This document shows positions 17,386 to 26,552 of a DNA stretch of 64,000 nt, piece after piece (the stretch's first letter is position 1; the number at the start of each line of letters is the position of its first letter). Location of the stretch: positions 372,001-436,000 of the forward strand of contig NZ_JAOVZO020000020.1 in the NCBI RefSeq assembly GCF_025717065.2, written 5' to 3'. The DNA comes from Tahibacter soli (GTDB lineage: Bacteria; Pseudomonadota; Gammaproteobacteria; Xanthomonadales; Rhodanobacteraceae). The position numbers and the translations under genes are program-made. A model generated the notes under the pieces. That model ran no database searches. It was not told the origin of the DNA and worked only from the letters and a program-made list of their open reading frames with translations.

Positions 17386-18345
17386 ATGACCCATGCCTCG
17401 CCCGACACCGCCGTCACGCTCGACGCGGCCCTCTCCACCAGCCTCGACCGCGCGGTCGCGCAGGTCAACAGCGTCGTGCTCGGCAAACCGGCGCAGATCC
17501 GGCTCGCGTTCGCGAGCATTCTCGCCGGCGGGCACCTCCTGATCGAAGACCTGCCCGGCGTCGGCAAGACCACGCTCGCGCACGCGCTGGCCGCGACGCT
17601 GGACCTTTCGTTCCAGCGCATCCAGTTCACGAGCGACCTGCTGCCGTCGGACATTATCGGCGTGAGCATCTTCGAACGCGACCGCAACCGCTTCGAATTC
17701 CACCCGGGGCCGCTGTTCGCGCAGCTGCTGCTCGCCGACGAAATCAACCGCGCGACGCCGAAGACGCAGAGCGCGCTGCTCGAGGCCATGGCCGAGCAGC
17801 AGGTCACCGTCGACGGCCGCAGCCACACGCTGCCGGCGCCGTTCTTCGTCGTCGCGACGCAGAATCCGCTCGATCTCGCCGGCACGTACCCGCTGCCCGA
17901 TTCGCAGCTCGACCGCTTCATGTTGCGCATCAGCCTCGACTATCCGAGCCGCGAGGCCGAACGCGCGCTCCTGACCGCGCCCGACCGCCAGCAGCTCATC
18001 TCGACGCTCGCGCCGTGCATGGACGCGAACCAGATCGTCGCGCTGCGCAAGCACAGCGCGAGCGTGCTGGCGAGCCCGGCGCTGATCGACTATCTGCAGG
18101 CGCTGATCGGCGCGACGCGCGCGCATCCGGAAATCCGCGTCGGCCTGTCGCCGCGCGCCGGCATCGCGCTGCTCGCCGCGGCGCGCGCGCACGCGGTGCT
18201 GTCGGGACGCGGCTACTGCCTGCCCGAAGACGTGCAGGCCGTGTTCGTGCCGGTCGCCGGCCATCGCCTGACGCCGGCGGGCCACGGCAGCCGCGATCGC
18301 GAGACGCTGGCGCGGGCGCTCCTGACCGACGTCGCGGTGCGTTGA
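17386..18345 (+). CDS. MoxR family AAA+ ATPase
   Basis: A 319-residue AAA+ ATPase of the MoxR/RavA group, thought to act as a chaperone-like activator of protein complexes. Walker A is DLPGVGKT (residues 55-62), Walker B is LLLADEIN, sensor 1 lies in VVATQNP, and AGTYPLPDSQLDRFM is a MoxR signature. It is the first gene of a three-gene unit with DUF58 and transglutaminase genes; its stop overlaps the next ATG (TGATG). Confidence 0.92.
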   Translation: MTHASPDTAVTLDAALSTSLDRAVAQVNSVVLGKPAQIRLAFASILAGGHLLIEDLPGVGKTTLAHALAATLDLSFQRIQFTSDLLPSDIIGVSIFERDRNRFEFHPGPLFAQLLLADEINRATPKTQSALLEAMAEQQVTVDGRSHTLPAPFFVVATQNPLDLAGTYPLPDSQLDRFMLRISLDYPSREAERALLTAPDRQQLISTLAPCMDANQIVALRKHSASVLASPALIDYLQALIGATRAHPEIRVGLSPRAGIALLAAARAHAVLSGRGYCLPEDVQAVFVPVAGHRLTPAGHGSRDRETLARALLTDVAVR

Positions 18346-19319
18346 TGGCGCTCGCCGCCGCGTGGCGCGCGCGCCGGCTGCGGCTCGTCGCGTTCGCCGA
18401 ACGCCGGCTGCCGGCGCTGACGCACCTGCGCCGGCCCGAAGCGCTGCCGATCCGCCTGCACCAGCGGCGCATCTACGTGCTGCCGACGCTGTTCGGCGGC
18501 GTGTTCGGCGCGATGCTCTCGGTGATGGCGCTCGGCGCGCTGAACTACGGCAACAATCCGGCGCTGCTGCTGACGTGCCTGCTCGGGTCGATCGCGTTTC
18601 TCTCGGTGCTCGGCGGCTATCGCGCGCTCGACGGCTTGACGCTGCGCGGCGTGCACGCGGCGCCCGTTTTCGCCGGCGACGCGCTGCAGGTGGAACTGCA
18701 TTTCGATCCCGGCAACCGCGCGCGCGAAGCGCTGCGCGCGCAACTGGAAGACGCGACCGTCGCGTTCGCGACCGCGCGCGCGACGCCGACGCGCGTCGTG
18801 GTGGGTCTGCCGACACAGCGCCGCGGCCTCGTCGCGCTGCCGCGCGTGCGCCTGTGGACGAGCTGGCCCTACGGTCTGTTCCGGCCGTGGAGCTGGCTCA
18901 ATCCGCAGGTGCGGCTGCTGGTGTATCCGCGTCCGGAAACGTTCGGACCGCCGCCGCCGGAAAGCGCGCGCGACGCCGGCCCCCGTCATCTGCGCGAAAG
19001 CGGCGACGAGTACGGCAGCCTGCGCGAGTACCGCGAAACCGACGCGCGCCGCATGATCGCGTGGAAGGCGAGCGCGCGTCTGGACCGCCTGGTCGTGCGC
19101 GAGCCCGAGCAGATCGCCGGCCGCGAACTCGTGTTCGACTTCGCCGCGCTCGAAGGGCTCGACCACGAGGCGCGCATCGCGCGGCTCGCGCGCTGGGTGC
19201 TCGCGGCCGAAGAACAGCACCGGCCGTATACGCTGGCGACGCCGAACGAACGGCTCGGGCCCGACGTCGGCACCGCGCACCGGCACCGCTGTCTCGAAGC
19301 GCTGGCGCTGCTGCCGTGA
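18345..19319 (+). CDS. DUF58 domain protein
   Basis: A 324-residue protein with two N-terminal membrane segments (about residues 40-95) and a cytoplasmic C-terminal DUF58 region containing the family signature (DEYGSLREYRETDARRMIAWKASAR, split here as DEYGSLREYRETD and RRMIAWKASAR). It is found almost always with MoxR ATPases; the molecular role is unknown. Its TGA overlaps the GTG of the transglutaminase gene. Confidence 0.9.
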   Translation: MALAAAWRARRLRLVAFAERRLPALTHLRRPEALPIRLHQRRIYVLPTLFGGVFGAMLSVMALGALNYGNNPALLLTCLLGSIAFLSVLGGYRALDGLTLRGVHAAPVFAGDALQVELHFDPGNRAREALRAQLEDATVAFATARATPTRVVVGLPTQRRGLVALPRVRLWTSWPYGLFRPWSWLNPQVRLLVYPRPETFGPPPPESARDAGPRHLRESGDEYGSLREYRETDARRMIAWKASARLDRLVVREPEQIAGRELVFDFAALEGLDHEARIARLARWVLAAEEQHRPYTLATPNERLGPDVGTAHRHRCLEALALLP

Positions 19320-21280
19320 GGCTCGACGCACGCCAGTTCAATCTGCTCGCGATCGCGATACTGGTCGCGCTCGCCGCGCACGCGCCGCATCTGCCGTTGT
19401 GGATCATTGCGGCAATGGCGTTCGTGCTCGGCGCGCGCTGGCTGCAGCGCGCACGGCGCGCCGATCTCGGCGCGGTGCCGATCTGGGTGCGGCTGCCGTT
19501 GACGCTCGCGCTGCCGGCCGCGGTGGTCGCGCAGTACGGCAACCTGTTCGGACGCGAACCCGGCAGCGTGCTCGCGGTCGGCATGCTGGTGCTCAAGTTC
19601 ACCGAGAGCGAAAAACCGCGCGACGCGCGCGCCGCCGTGACGTTCGCGTGCTTCGTGCTGATGGCCGCGCTGCTGTTCGACCAGAGCCTCGTGATGAGCG
19701 GCTTCGTCGCGCTGGCGCTGCTGCCGCAGATCATCCTGCTGCGCGCGCTCGAACCGCGCGACGACCTTGCGCTCAAGCCGGCGGCGGCGACGCTCGCCGA
19801 CCTGCGCCGCGGCGTGCCGCAGGCCGCGTTCGCGGTGCTCGGCGCCGCGCCGCTCGCGCTCGTCGCGTTCCTGTTTCTGCCGCGCCTGGGCGAACCGCTG
19901 TGGGGCGCGCCCTCACCCGACCAGGGACGCACCGGCATCAGCGACACCATGACGCCCGGCGGCCTCGCCGAACTGATCGCCGACGACAGCCCGGCGTTTC
20001 GCGTCACGTTCGACGCTCCCGCGCCGCCGCCGCCGACGCAGCGCTATTGGCGCGGACTCGTGATGTACCACTTCGACGGCACCGAGTGGACGCATATGCC
20101 GTCGCCGCCGGTGCGCGACGCGTCGCCGCGCTTCGAAGCGCTTTCGGCGCCGCTGTCGTACGAAATCGTGCTCGAACCGACGCAGCAGCGCTGGCTGTTC
20201 GCGCTCGACCTGCCGCTCGCCGCGCCGAACGGCGCGTACCGCAACGCCGAATTCACGCTGGTCAACGAAAAGCCGGTCATGGACGTGACGCCGTACCGCG
20301 TGTCGTCCGCGCTGCGGTATCGCCACGACACGCTGGCACGGCATGAACGCCAGCTCGCGCTGTCGCTGCCCGCCGGCTACAACCCGCGCCTGCGCGCGCT
20401 CGCCGCCGAGTGGCGCTCGCGCTACGGCGAAGACCGCGAGATCGTGCAGGCCGCGCTCGCGCTGTACAACGCGCGGTTTTCGTACACGCTCAACCCGCCG
20501 CCGCTCGGCCGCGACTCGATGGACGATTTCATGTTCGAGACGCGCTCGGGCTACTGCGAGCACTTCTCGTCGTCGTTCACGTTCCTGATGCGCGCGGCGG
20601 GCATTCCCGCGCGTGTCGTCGTCGGCTACCAGGGCGGCTACTGGAACGCGCTCGGCGGCTACATGGTCGTGCGCCAGTCCGACGCGCACGCCTGGTCGGA
20701 AATCTGGCAGGACGGCCAGGGCTGGGTGCGCGTCGATCCGACCGCCGCGGTCAGCCCCGAGCGCGTCAATCTCGGCAGCCGCGCCGCGAACGCGGCCGAC
20801 GCGCCGTGGCACGGTCCGGAATGGCTGCTCGCGTTGCGCAATCAGTGGGACATCGTCAATCAACTGTGGAACAAGGTCGTCGTGCAGTTCAACGCGCTGC
20901 ATCAGCAGAACCTGCTGGCGCAGTTCGGCGTCGACCACGCGCAGTGGCGCAGTCTGGCGATCGCGCTGGGCGCGGGTTCGATCGTGCTGGTGACGCTCGC
21001 GATGCTGTGGGCGCTGCGGCGCGACCGGGACCCGGGCGATGCCGTCGATCGCGCGTATCGCAGGCTCAATCGGCGTCTGGCGCGCGCCGGCGCGCCGCGC
21101 GACGAGGCCGAAGGGCCGGAGGCCTACCTGCAGCGCCTGCGTCAGCGCTTTCCGCAGGCGGCGCGCGAGATCGAGGCGGTGTTCGCGCGCTACGTCGCGC
21201 TGCGCTACGCGAGCGCACAGCCCGATCCGGCCGCGGCGCGCGCGTTCGCCGTTGCCGTCGCCACGCTCAGGGTCGGCTGA
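19316..21280 (+). CDS. tgpA: TgpA-like membrane transglutaminase
   Basis: A 654-residue inner-membrane protein. Six or so hydrophobic segments fill the first 190 residues, a DUF3488 region follows, and then a transglutaminase-like domain with the complete triad C414 (SGYCEHFSS), H458 (SDAHAWSE) and D474 (VRVDPTAA). Another membrane segment and a DUF4129-like tail close the protein. TgpA of Pseudomonas is an essential periplasmic transglutaminase; its substrate is not known. The GTG start at 19316 overlaps the DUF58 stop. Confidence 0.91.
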   Translation: MRLDARQFNLLAIAILVALAAHAPHLPLWIIAAMAFVLGARWLQRARRADLGAVPIWVRLPLTLALPAAVVAQYGNLFGREPGSVLAVGMLVLKFTESEKPRDARAAVTFACFVLMAALLFDQSLVMSGFVALALLPQIILLRALEPRDDLALKPAAATLADLRRGVPQAAFAVLGAAPLALVAFLFLPRLGEPLWGAPSPDQGRTGISDTMTPGGLAELIADDSPAFRVTFDAPAPPPPTQRYWRGLVMYHFDGTEWTHMPSPPVRDASPRFEALSAPLSYEIVLEPTQQRWLFALDLPLAAPNGAYRNAEFTLVNEKPVMDVTPYRVSSALRYRHDTLARHERQLALSLPAGYNPRLRALAAEWRSRYGEDREIVQAALALYNARFSYTLNPPPLGRDSMDDFMFETRSGYCEHFSSSFTFLMRAAGIPARVVVGYQGGYWNALGGYMVVRQSDAHAWSEIWQDGQGWVRVDPTAAVSPERVNLGSRAANAADAPWHGPEWLLALRNQWDIVNQLWNKVVVQFNALHQQNLLAQFGVDHAQWRSLAIALGAGSIVLVTLAMLWALRRDRDPGDAVDRAYRRLNRRLARAGAPRDEAEGPEAYLQRLRQRFPQAAREIEAVFARYVALRYASAQPDPAAARAFAVAVATLRVG

Positions 21281-21430
21281 ACGAACGGCATCGGCTGGCC
21301 GGACTTGCGCGACGCGCCGATAATCCCCAACGTCGTACGAGCGTGATGGCTCCGAGTGCAGCGGCGATCGACCGCCACGCGATCGACACCGTTGCGGGAC
21401 GTCACTCAGGTCAGTCTGCGAGGTAATCCT

Positions 21431-22006
21431 ATGCGTCCGCTTTCCGTTCTCGTCGCCGCGTCCACGCTCGCGCTGGGCGCGTGTGCGACCGTTCCCAAGC
21501 CGCTGCAAGGCGAATACGCGAGCACGAAGCCGGCCGCCGCGAGCAACGGCGGCGAGCGCGTACGCTGGGGCGGCGAGATCATCCGCGTCGAAACCACGGC
21601 CGACCGCAGCTGCTTCGAAATTCTCGGCCGCGAACTCGACGACAGCGCGAGGCCGCGCCGCCGCGACGAGAGCGCCGGACGCTTCCTGGCCTGTCGCAGC
21701 GGCTTCTACGATCCGGAAGTGTTCACCAAGGGCCGCGAGGTCACCGTCACCGGTACGCTCGACGGGTCCGAAGAACGCAAGGTCGGCGAATACGACTACC
21801 GCTACCCGCGCGTCGACGCCGACGTGATCTATCTGTGGGAAAAACGCGTCGCACGCGCCTACTACAGCGACCCGTATCCGGGCTTCGGTTTCGGCTACGG
21901 CTACGGTTTCGGCTGGGATCCGTTCTGGTATCGCCCGTTCGGCCCGCCGATCATCGTGGTGCGGCCGCACCATCCGCATCCGGCACCGCCGCCGCGCACG
22001 AAGTAG
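21431..22006 (+). CDS. Slp family outer-membrane lipoprotein
   Basis: A 191-residue lipoprotein with lipobox LALGAC (cysteine at about residue 18) and an Slp-like domain (RVRWGGEIIRVE; DPEVFTKGREVTVTGTLDG; YPRVDADVIYLWEK). Slp proteins are starvation or acid-induced outer-membrane lipoproteins. The tail is unusual: an aromatic/glycine stretch (GFGFGYGYGFGW) and then a His/Pro-rich end. ATG at 21431 has GAGG seven bases upstream, which excludes the longer frame. Confidence 0.87.
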   Translation: MRPLSVLVAASTLALGACATVPKPLQGEYASTKPAAASNGGERVRWGGEIIRVETTADRSCFEILGRELDDSARPRRRDESAGRFLACRSGFYDPEVFTKGREVTVTGTLDGSEERKVGEYDYRYPRVDADVIYLWEKRVARAYYSDPYPGFGFGYGYGFGWDPFWYRPFGPPIIVVRPHHPHPAPPPRTK

Positions 22007-22015
22007 CGTTCTCCA

Positions 22016-22037
22016 CAACCCGGCAGATGCCGGGTTG
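22016..22037. terminator. hairpin between convergent slp and HIT genes
   Basis: A perfect 10-bp stem (22016-22025 with 22028-22037) lies between two converging genes. No T-run follows on either strand, so it is at best a weak bidirectional terminator. Confidence 0.35.
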
Positions 22038-22052
22038 CGGATTCTCGATCGG

Positions 22053-22400
22053 CTACGCGAAGCCGGACTTGAGCGGCTTGCCGGCAAGCAGATGCAGGTG
22101 CAGATGGAATACCGTCTGCCCGCCGTGCGCGTTGCAGTTGATGACGCAGCGGTAGCCGTCGTCGGCGAAGCCCTGCGCACGCGCCCACGACGACGCCGCG
22201 AGAAACAGCCTGGCGACCATGCCGGCGTTCTGCGGCGTCAGGTCGTTGAGCGTCGGCACGGCGCCGTGCTTGGGAATGAACAGCACGTGGATCGGCGCCT
22301 GCGGCGCGATGTCCTTGAACGCGAGCACGTCGTCGTCTTCGTACACGACGTCGGCGGGAATCTCGCGGCGGATGATCTTGTCGAAAATCGTATCGGTCAT
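22053..22400 (-). CDS. HIT family (HINT-type) hydrolase
   Basis: A 115-residue histidine-triad protein. The motif is VFHLHLHLL, preceded by NAHGGQT, and the start MTDTIFDKIIRREIPADVVYED is typical of bacterial HinT. HinT hydrolyses purine nucleoside phosphoramidates such as AMP-lysine. It lies 27 bases downstream of recR on the same strand. Confidence 0.93.
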   Translation of the reverse strand: MTDTIFDKIIRREIPADVVYEDDDVLAFKDIAPQAPIHVLFIPKHGAVPTLNDLTPQNAGMVARLFLAASSWARAQGFADDGYRCVINCNAHGGQTVFHLHLHLLAGKPLKSGFA

Positions 22401-22427
22401 CGCGGTTCCTTGGGATCTCGTCGGAAT

Positions 22428-23027
22428 CTACAGCAGCGTCTGCCGCGTGCCGAACGCATGCGCGAGCGTGCCGCGGTCGATGAATTCGAGTTCGCCGCCG
22501 AGCGGCACGCCGTGCGCGAGGCGCGTCGCGCGAACGCCGGCATCGCGCGCGAGCTGCGACAAGAGGTGCGCTGTCGCCTCGCCCTCGACCGTCGGATTCG
22601 TCGCGACGATCAGCTCGCGCACTTCGCCTTCGGCCAGTCGCTCGGTCAGAAGGTCGATGCCGAGTTCCTTCGGGCCGAGGCCGTCGAGCGGGCTCAGGCG
22701 TCCGAGCAGCACGAAATACAGCCCCCGGTAGCCGGTCGCCTGCTCCACCGCCGTCTGGTCGACCGGGCTTTCGACGACGCACAGGAGACCGCGATCGCGC
22801 GCCGCGCTCGCGCAGAACGTGCAGATCTCGGTTTCCGAAAAGCCGCGGCAGCGCCGGCAGTTGCCGATGCGCTCAACCGCGGCGGCGAGCCGCTCGGCGA
22901 GCCGCCGCGCGCCCGCGCGATCGCGTTCGAGCACATGAAACGCCATGCGCTGCGCGCTTTTCGCGCCGACGCCGGGCAGGCAGCGCAGCGCTTCGATCAG
23001 TTCTGCCAACAGCGGCGACGTCGACAT
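22428..23027 (-). CDS. recR: recombination mediator RecR
   Basis: Recombinational repair protein of 199 residues that works with RecF and RecO to load RecA on gapped DNA. The N-terminal helix-hairpin-helix ([17 protein letters not shown]), the four-cysteine zinc site (CRRC and CTFC), and the TOPRIM segments ([19 protein letters not shown]) are all present. It sits one base from ybaB in the conserved dnaX-ybaB-recR order. Confidence 0.96.
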   Translation of the reverse strand: MSTSPLLAELIEALRCLPGVGAKSAQRMAFHVLERDRAGARRLAERLAAAVERIGNCRRCRGFSETEICTFCASAARDRGLLCVVESPVDQTAVEQATGYRGLYFVLLGRLSPLDGLGPKELGIDLLTERLAEGEVRELIVATNPTVEGEATAHLLSQLARDAGVRATRLAHGVPLGGELEFIDRGTLAHAFGTRQTLL

Positions 23028-23028
23028 G

Positions 23029-23352
23029 TCAGAACGGCAGATTCATTCCGGGCGGCAGGTTCAGACCGCCGGCGACGCCGGCCATGCGCTCCTGCGTCAG
23101 CGCCGCGAGCTTGTTCGCCGCGTCGTTGAATGCGGCGGCGACGAGGTCTTCGGCCATTTCCGCGTCGTCGGCGATCAGCTTGCGGTCGATCTGCACGCGG
23201 CGCACTTCGTGGCGGCCGTTCATCGTGACGCTGACGAGGCCGCCGCCGGCGCTGCCGGTGACTTCGAGCTTCGCGATTTCTTCCTGCGCGCGCTTGAGAT
23301 TTTCCTGCATCTTCTGCGCTTGCTGCATCAGGTTGCCCAACGGACCACGCAT
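23029..23352 (-). CDS. ybaB: YbaB/EbfC family nucleoid-associated protein
   Basis: A 107-residue DNA-binding protein of the YbaB family, forming tweezer-like dimers and coating the nucleoid. It starts [18 protein letters not shown] and ends [12 protein letters not shown], both characteristic. It is 24 bases downstream of dnaX and directly upstream of recR. Confidence 0.95.
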   Translation of the reverse strand: MRGPLGNLMQQAQKMQENLKRAQEEIAKLEVTGSAGGGLVSVTMNGRHEVRRVQIDRKLIADDAEMAEDLVAAAFNDAANKLAALTQERMAGVAGGLNLPPGMNLPF

Positions 23353-23376
23353 AAAAAAACTCCCTCAAAAGTGGAA

Positions 23377-25149
23377 TCAGACGTCCGGCGGCCGCACCGA
23401 ATTCGGCACGATGCGCCCGCCGAGATCGCGCACGACCGCCTGCACGAACGGATCGGCCTCGAGCGCGCGCTCGGCTTCCTGCTGCTGTTCGCTGCGCGCG
23501 CGCGCGGCAAGATCGGCCGGCGTTTGCAGACCCGCGCGCGTCTTCTCGAACGTCACGCGGATCGGGCGCCCGAGCGCGGCGCCGATGCGCTCTTCGAGCA
23601 TCGACACCATCGGCGCCGAGTTGAGATGGTCATGCTCGGGCTTCAACCCAAGCCTGAGCGCGTTGCCTTCGACGCCGAGCAGCGCCGAATGCTGCGCCAG
23701 CTGACCGACCGGTCCCTTGAGGCCGGCCTGCTCGATCAGGCGCATCCAGTCGTCGACGACGAGCGGACCGGTCGCCGCCTCCAGTGGCGCCGCGACGGTC
23801 GCCGGAGGCTCCGGTGCCGCGTGATACGGCGCGGGCGCTTCGGCCAGCAGGCCCGACCCGCGCGAGGGCGGCAGCGAGCTCGTCGCACCGTACGGCGCCG
23901 GCGCCTCGCCGAGCATGCCCGACCCGCGCGTCGGCGCCGTCGCGGCGGCCTGCGCGGGCGCCGCAATTGGCGCTGCGCGCGTCGTCGGGGTCGCCGTCGG
24001 CGGCGGCGGCATGTCGACCGGCCTGGACGGCGAGCGCGGCGCGGGCGGCGCGGCACCGCCGCCGGCTGCCGGCGCGAACGCGAGCAGGCGCAACAGCGCC
24101 ATTTCGAAACCGGCGCGCGGCGTGGGCGCGAGCGGCAGATCGCGCCGGCCGCTGACGCACAGCTGGTAGTACAACGCGACGTCTTCGGCGCCGAGCGCGG
24201 CCGCCAGGCGCGCGACATCGGCCGATTCGGCGCCGTCGTCGCTCGCGTAGTCCGGTACGAGCTGCTTCAACTGCACGCGGTGCAGCAGCGCGGCCAGATC
24301 GTCGAGCACCATGCCGAAGTCCGGCGAGAATTCAGCGAGTTTGGCGACCTCGCCCATCAGCGCGCCGCCGTCGCCGGCGACGATCGCGTCGGCGAGACGC
24401 GCGACCTGCGCGCGTTCGATCGTGCCGAGCATCGCGCGCACGTCGTCGGCGCGCACGGCGCCGCCGGAGTACGCGATCGCCTGGTCGAGCAGCGACAGGC
24501 CGTCGCGCAGCGAACCGTCGGCGCCCTTGGCGAGCATCGCGATGGCGGGAGCGTCGAAGGCGATGCCTTCGGCATCGAGGATGTGGCGCATCTGGCCGCC
24601 GATCTGGTCGGGCAACAGGCGCTTGAGATTGAACTTCAGGCAGCGCGACAGCACGGTGACCGGAAGCTTCTGCGGATCGGTCGTGGCGAGCAGGAACTTG
24701 ACGTGTTCGGGCGGCTCTTCGAGCGTCTTGAGCAGCGCGTTGAACGCGTTGCGCGACAACATGTGCACTTCGTCGATGAGATAGACCTTCTGGCGTCCGC
24801 GCGCCGGCGCGTACTGCGCGTTTTCGATCATCTCGCGCACGTCGTCGACGCCCGTGTGGCTCGCGGCGTCGATTTCCAGAAGATCGACGAAGCGGCCGGC
24901 GTCGATGTCCAGGCACGCGCGGCATTCGCCGCACGGCTGAGACGACTGGCCGCGTTCGCAGTTGAGCGATTTGGCGAAGATGCGCGCGATCGTCGTCTTG
25001 CCGACGCCGCGCGTGCCGGTGAACAGAAACGCGTGGTGCAGTCGCCCGCCGTCGAGCGCGTTGCTGAGCGCCCGCACGACGTGCTCCTGACCGACGAGTT
25101 CACTGAATTTCTTCGGGCGCCACTTGCGCGCAAGAACCTGATAAGACAT
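23377..25149 (-). CDS. dnaX: DNA polymerase III tau/gamma subunit
   Basis: Clamp-loader motor subunit, 590 residues. The start MSYQVLARKWRPKKFSEL and ATG at 25149 (AAGGA upstream) are standard. Walker A is GTRGVGKTT near residue 45; the zinc module is CGECRAC; LLKTLEEPPEHVKF and SRCLKFNLK follow. Residues about 375-480 are a proline/alanine-rich linker before the tau C-terminal domain (RIVPNSVRPPDV at the end). No A-rich slippery heptamer for a programmed gamma frameshift was seen. Downstream of ffs and upstream of ybaB. Confidence 0.96.
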   Translation of the reverse strand: MSYQVLARKWRPKKFSELVGQEHVVRALSNALDGGRLHHAFLFTGTRGVGKTTIARIFAKSLNCERGQSSQPCGECRACLDIDAGRFVDLLEIDAASHTGVDDVREMIENAQYAPARGRQKVYLIDEVHMLSRNAFNALLKTLEEPPEHVKFLLATTDPQKLPVTVLSRCLKFNLKRLLPDQIGGQMRHILDAEGIAFDAPAIAMLAKGADGSLRDGLSLLDQAIAYSGGAVRADDVRAMLGTIERAQVARLADAIVAGDGGALMGEVAKLAEFSPDFGMVLDDLAALLHRVQLKQLVPDYASDDGAESADVARLAAALGAEDVALYYQLCVSGRRDLPLAPTPRAGFEMALLRLLAFAPAAGGGAAPPAPRSPSRPVDMPPPPTATPTTRAAPIAAPAQAAATAPTRGSGMLGEAPAPYGATSSLPPSRGSGLLAEAPAPYHAAPEPPATVAAPLEAATGPLVVDDWMRLIEQAGLKGPVGQLAQHSALLGVEGNALRLGLKPEHDHLNSAPMVSMLEERIGAALGRPIRVTFEKTRAGLQTPADLAARARSEQQQEAERALEADPFVQAVVRDLGGRIVPNSVRPPDV

Positions 25150-25545
25150 CGCGCGATCCTTCGAACCAAGCGACGATTGTGCCATGGTCCCGCATCGACT
25201 TGTGTTCAGCGAGCGAATGCCGGAACTCGCCGCTTCGTCGACGTGCACGCGCTCTTGCGACGGCGTTGGAAAGCGGGTTTCCGCGGTTCTTGCGCATTTC
25301 GCCGAACGCGATCCGGTGCGGGTCGGTCAATGCCGTCCGGGCGCTGTCAGACGGCGAAGTCCCGGCGCCACGCAACGACCGGGCCTGGCGCCGGAACGTG
25401 GCGCATCCACGCGACCGACGCGTGCCGCGCGCTCGCAGCACCGGACACGGTCGATCGGAACGAGGGGAAATCGCGGACCGCGCTTTGGCGACGAGAGCAT
25501 CGGAGCCGCTCGCGTTGCATCGGCCGGACATTCGAAACAAGCGGC
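25150..25545. other. 396-bp stretch between dnaX and ffs without a recognised gene
   Basis: Several frames are open here but none gives a recognisable protein or good ribosome-binding site, and they overlap the SRP RNA gene. The stretch should contain the dnaX promoter; a CACAAT hexamer lies on the minus strand about 30 bases before the dnaX ATG, without a convincing -35. Confidence 0.5.
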
Positions 25546-25649
25546 GGTTCCGCCAGCCACACCCCGGCACCCGAATCACTCACTACCGTTGCTCCCTTCC
25601 GGGCCTGGCGGGGTTTGCAAGCTATCGTCGCGAGGGGACCGACGGAACC
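25546..25649 (-). ncRNA. ffs: signal recognition particle 4.5S RNA (small bacterial type)
   Basis: On the minus strand the universally conserved SRP domain IV core is present (CCAGGCCCGGAAGGGAGCAA followed by CGGTAGTGAG), the site bound by Ffh. The two ends pair (GGTTCCGTCGG with CTGGCGGAACC), giving a single long hairpin of about 104 nucleotides. Its place upstream of dnaX agrees with other gammaproteobacteria. Exact ends were set by the terminal pairing. Confidence 0.94.
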
Positions 25650-25700
25650 ACCATAAACCTTGAGGCCTGACGCGGACGCTTCAAGCCGTTACCGCAAATC

Positions 25701-25793
25701 TGGCGGAGCGAGAGGGATTCGAACCCTCGATACGGTGTTAAGCCGTATACACACTTTCCAGGCGTGCTCCTTCAACCGCTCGGACATCGCTCC
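25701..25793 (-). tRNA. tRNA-Ser (anticodon GGA)
   Basis: Acceptor arm GGAGCGA pairs with TCGCTCC, followed by G and encoded CCA. The anticodon loop CTGGAAA lies in stem CACGC/GTGTG, a long variable arm follows as in class II tRNAs, and the T-arm GGTTCGAATCC is intact. 93 nucleotides. Confidence 0.97.
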
Positions 25794-25840
25794 GTTCCCG
25801 GCACGCAGGCGCTTCCATGCGAGCAGACCGAGGGGCGCGG

Positions 25841-25869
25841 AGAATACTATCAAGCCCCGGCGAAGTCTA
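25841..25869 (-). promoter_or_regulatory. promoter of tRNA-Ser(GGA)
   Basis: TAGACT (25864-25869) and TATTCT (25841-25846) on the minus strand with 17 bases between, 48 bases before the tRNA. It overlaps the last bases of moaE. Confidence 0.5.
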
Positions 25870-26316
25870 TCGGGCCGCGCCGTCGTCGACCGGCGTGCCG
25901 TCCGGATGCAGCCAGCCCGACTCGCCGTCGGCGTAGAACTCGTTCTTCCAGATCGGCACGCGCCGCTTGATTTCGTCGATCACGTAGCGGCACGCCGCGA
26001 ACGCCGCGTCGCGATGCGCCGCGCTCGCGCCCACCCACACCGCGACGTCGCCGATCGCGAGCGTGCCGACGCGATGCACGCAGGCCGCATGCTCGATCGC
26101 GTAGCGTTCATGCGCTTCGGCGACGATGCGCTCGCCCTCGGCACGCGCGAGCGCCGCGTACGCCTGATACGCGAGCCGCACGACGGGCTTGCCCTCGTTG
26201 TGATTGCGCACGCGGCCTTCGAACGTCACGCAGGCGCCCGCGCTCGCGCTGTCGAGCGCGCCCGCGAGCGCCGCAAGGTCGAGCGGCGCGTCGCTCAGGT
26301 CGAAGGCGCCGCTCAT
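25867..26316 (-). CDS. moaE: molybdopterin synthase catalytic subunit
   Basis: Large subunit of molybdopterin synthase (149 residues), converting cyclic pyranopterin monophosphate to molybdopterin using sulfur on MoaD. GACVTFEGRVRNHNEG, SAAHRDAAF and the active-site VPIWKNEFY are visible. ATG at 26316 overlaps the moaD stop (ATGA). Last gene of the moaACDE group. Confidence 0.94.
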   Translation of the reverse strand: MSGAFDLSDAPLDLAALAGALDSASAGACVTFEGRVRNHNEGKPVVRLAYQAYAALARAEGERIVAEAHERYAIEHAACVHRVGTLAIGDVAVWVGASAAHRDAAFAACRYVIDEIKRRVPIWKNEFYADGESGWLHPDGTPVDDGAAR

Positions 26317-26552
26317 CCGCCCGACACCGGCGGCAGGAACACCACTTCGTCGCCGTCGGCGAGCGCCCGGTCCCACGTCGCGAACTGCCCGTTCACGGCC
26401 ACGCGCAGACGTTCGGGCGCAAGCCCCAGACCATGGCGCGCGTCGACTTCCGCGTACAACGCGCGCGGATCGGCCGCCTGCGATTCCACCGCTTCGGCGT
26501 CGCGGCCGGCGCGGTCGCGCAATGATGCAAAATACAGGAGTTTAAATTTCAT
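26313..26552 (-). CDS. moaD: molybdopterin synthase sulfur carrier subunit
   Basis: Ubiquitin-like sulfur carrier of 79 residues. It starts [16 protein letters not shown] and ends with the obligatory Gly-Gly (LPPVSGG), which carries the thiocarboxylate. ATG at 26552 overlaps the moaC stop; its own stop overlaps the moaE start. Confidence 0.94.
   Translation of the reverse strand: MKFKLLYFASLRDRAGRDAEAVESQAADPRALYAEVDARHGLGLAPERLRVAVNGQFATWDRALADGDEVVFLPPVSGG

Noticed and set aside
14853..18344. The long plus-strand open frame that continues upstream of the DUF58 gene
   Set aside because: It overlaps the HEAT lipoprotein, glycosyltransferase and moxR genes; the composition is that of a shadow frame, and DUF58 starts at 18345.
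23377..25149. Programmed frameshift in dnaX
   Set aside because: No A-rich slippery heptamer with a following hairpin was seen in the GC-rich coding sequence; the frame is intact for tau.
25178..25670. Overlapping open frames of about 160 codons near the SRP RNA
   Set aside because: They overlap the SRP RNA gene in several frames and none has protein-family features.
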